Shown: in pieces, positions 32,171-32,558 of the stretch
Layout of the letters: each line of letters opens with the position of its first letter
Position numbering within the stretch: position 1 is the first letter of the stretch
Virus record (IMG/VR): IMGVR_UViG_3300048571_000050
Coordinates: 1 to 32,558 of that record
From: a virus
DNA: 32,558 nt
Direction: 5' to 3' (one strand)
Position numbers and translations under genes: made by a program
Notes under the pieces: model-generated
The model's database searches: none
Told to the model about the DNA's origin: nothing
The model's input: the letters and a program-made list of their open reading frames with translations, nothing else

Positions 32171-32558
32171 ATGAACTCGACCGAAGACCAAGACAAAACA
32201 TACAAGACTTTCAGCTACCGCGTCAAAGATGCGACCAGCGGAAAGCGCCTTGTCGCGCTTGGCAATGCGGTCAATACAGTTTGGAACCACTGCAACGCCG
32301 CGCAGAAGCACGCGGTCGATAGGAACCAGAAGTGGCCAAGCTACGCCGCTATGCACGCCAGCACTAAAGGCGCTGGCAGGCTGATCGGATTGCCGTCCCA
32401 GGTGGTGCAAGCCGTCTGCAAGGAATATACGATCAAGAGGAAGGCGGCCCACAAGGCCAAGCTCCGCTGGCGCGTCAGTCGCGGATCGAAGCGTTCCCTC
32501 GGCTGGGTACCGTTCACGAACCAGGACATCAACCTTGCAAAGCGTGGCACCGTCGAGC
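32171..32558 (+). CDS. tnpB: TnpB-family RNA-guided nuclease, N-terminal part (cut by window end)
   Basis: An ATG at 32171 opens a frame that stays open to the end of the window (129 residues). TYKTFSYRVKDA, then LVALGNAVNTVWNHCNAAQKH, LPSQVVQAVCKEY and TIKRKAAHKAKLRWR correspond to the wedge and early helical region of TnpB proteins. The RuvC catalytic residues and zinc finger would be encoded beyond the window. TnpB is an RNA-guided nuclease that helps keep the element at its site, using a guide RNA from the right end. Divergent tnpA next to it confirms the family. Whether the gene is intact cannot be seen. Confidence 0.85.
   Translation, partial: MNSTEDQDKTYKTFSYRVKDATSGKRLVALGNAVNTVWNHCNAAQKHAVDRNQKWPSYAAMHASTKGAGRLIGLPSQVVQAVCKEYTIKRKAAHKAKLRWRVSRGSKRSLGWVPFTNQDINLAKRGTVE

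Larger units (their letters stand above)
31640..32558. mobile_element. IS200/IS605-family element, IS605-type arrangement (right end outside window)
   Basis: tnpA on the minus strand and tnpB on the plus strand diverge from a 28-base gap, the arrangement of IS605. The DNA is visibly richer in GC than the phage genes before it, which suggests separate origin. The left end should lie between about 31635 and 31700, where a subterminal hairpin overlaps the tnpA stop. The right end and any guide (omega) RNA lie beyond the window. Confidence 0.85.

Noticed and set aside
31622-32452. 276-residue minus-strand frame across the insertion element
   Set aside because: It overlaps tnpA in another frame and runs over tnpB and the end hairpins; explained by high GC.

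Overview
The window is the tail and lysis end of a long-tailed (siphovirus-type) bacteriophage or prophage, followed by an IS200/IS605-family element with higher GC. All phage genes are on the + strand, tightly packed and often overlapping by 1 to 4 bases. The likely host is an alphaproteobacterium. Two things point there: the distal tail proteins belong to the families used by the Rhodobacter gene transfer agent (DUF2460, DUF2163/BR0599 and GTA-g15-like hub proteins), and the phage carries a circularly permuted tmRNA, the gene form typical of alphaproteobacteria. The host assignment is inference.

Layout. 1-1605: the 3' part of a 20-residue-repeat structural protein and a BppU-N-like baseplate protein. 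1606-6538: a promoter, a tail assembly chaperone with a -1 frameshift site (GGGAAAC) giving a gpG/gpGT pair, and a 1362-residue tape measure protein. 6553-18377: three consecutive very large paralogous tail-hub (gpJ / GTA g15-like) proteins, each with a Cys-rich N-terminal extension and a beta-propeller-like insertion. 18374-21223: a second promoter, a DUF2460 distal tail protein, and a DUF2163 hub protein whose cysteine pairs are separated by two large beta-sandwich insertions. 21238-23287: a small protein, a fibre-like protein and a possible free-standing Hint-like protein. 23293-29175: a third promoter, four tandem LamG-like fibre paralogs, and a 602-residue protein made of 32-residue Pro-rich repeats. 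29175-30767: a degenerate Amidase_2/SH3 protein and small membrane proteins, probably the lysis cassette (holin-like, spanin-like). 30781-31250: a permuted tmRNA with its own promoter and terminator. 31258-31634: a small ORF, a tRNA with CAT anticodon and a 33-residue membrane peptide. 31640-32558: IS605-type tnpA (-) and the start of tnpB (+), cut by the window end.

How the genes fit together. Chaperone and tape measure build the tail tube. The DUF2460 ring, the DUF2163 hub and the three large hub proteins would form the tip. The LamG-like and repeat proteins are candidate receptor-binding fibres. The amidase-like protein and membrane proteins would act at entry or lysis. The tmRNA and tRNA would support translation during infection. 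The strongest candidates for something unusual are the phage-borne permuted tmRNA, the triplicated hub gene (possibly a heterotrimeric hub), the 32-residue PPPP repeat protein and the amidase-fold protein lacking most of its expected active-site residues.
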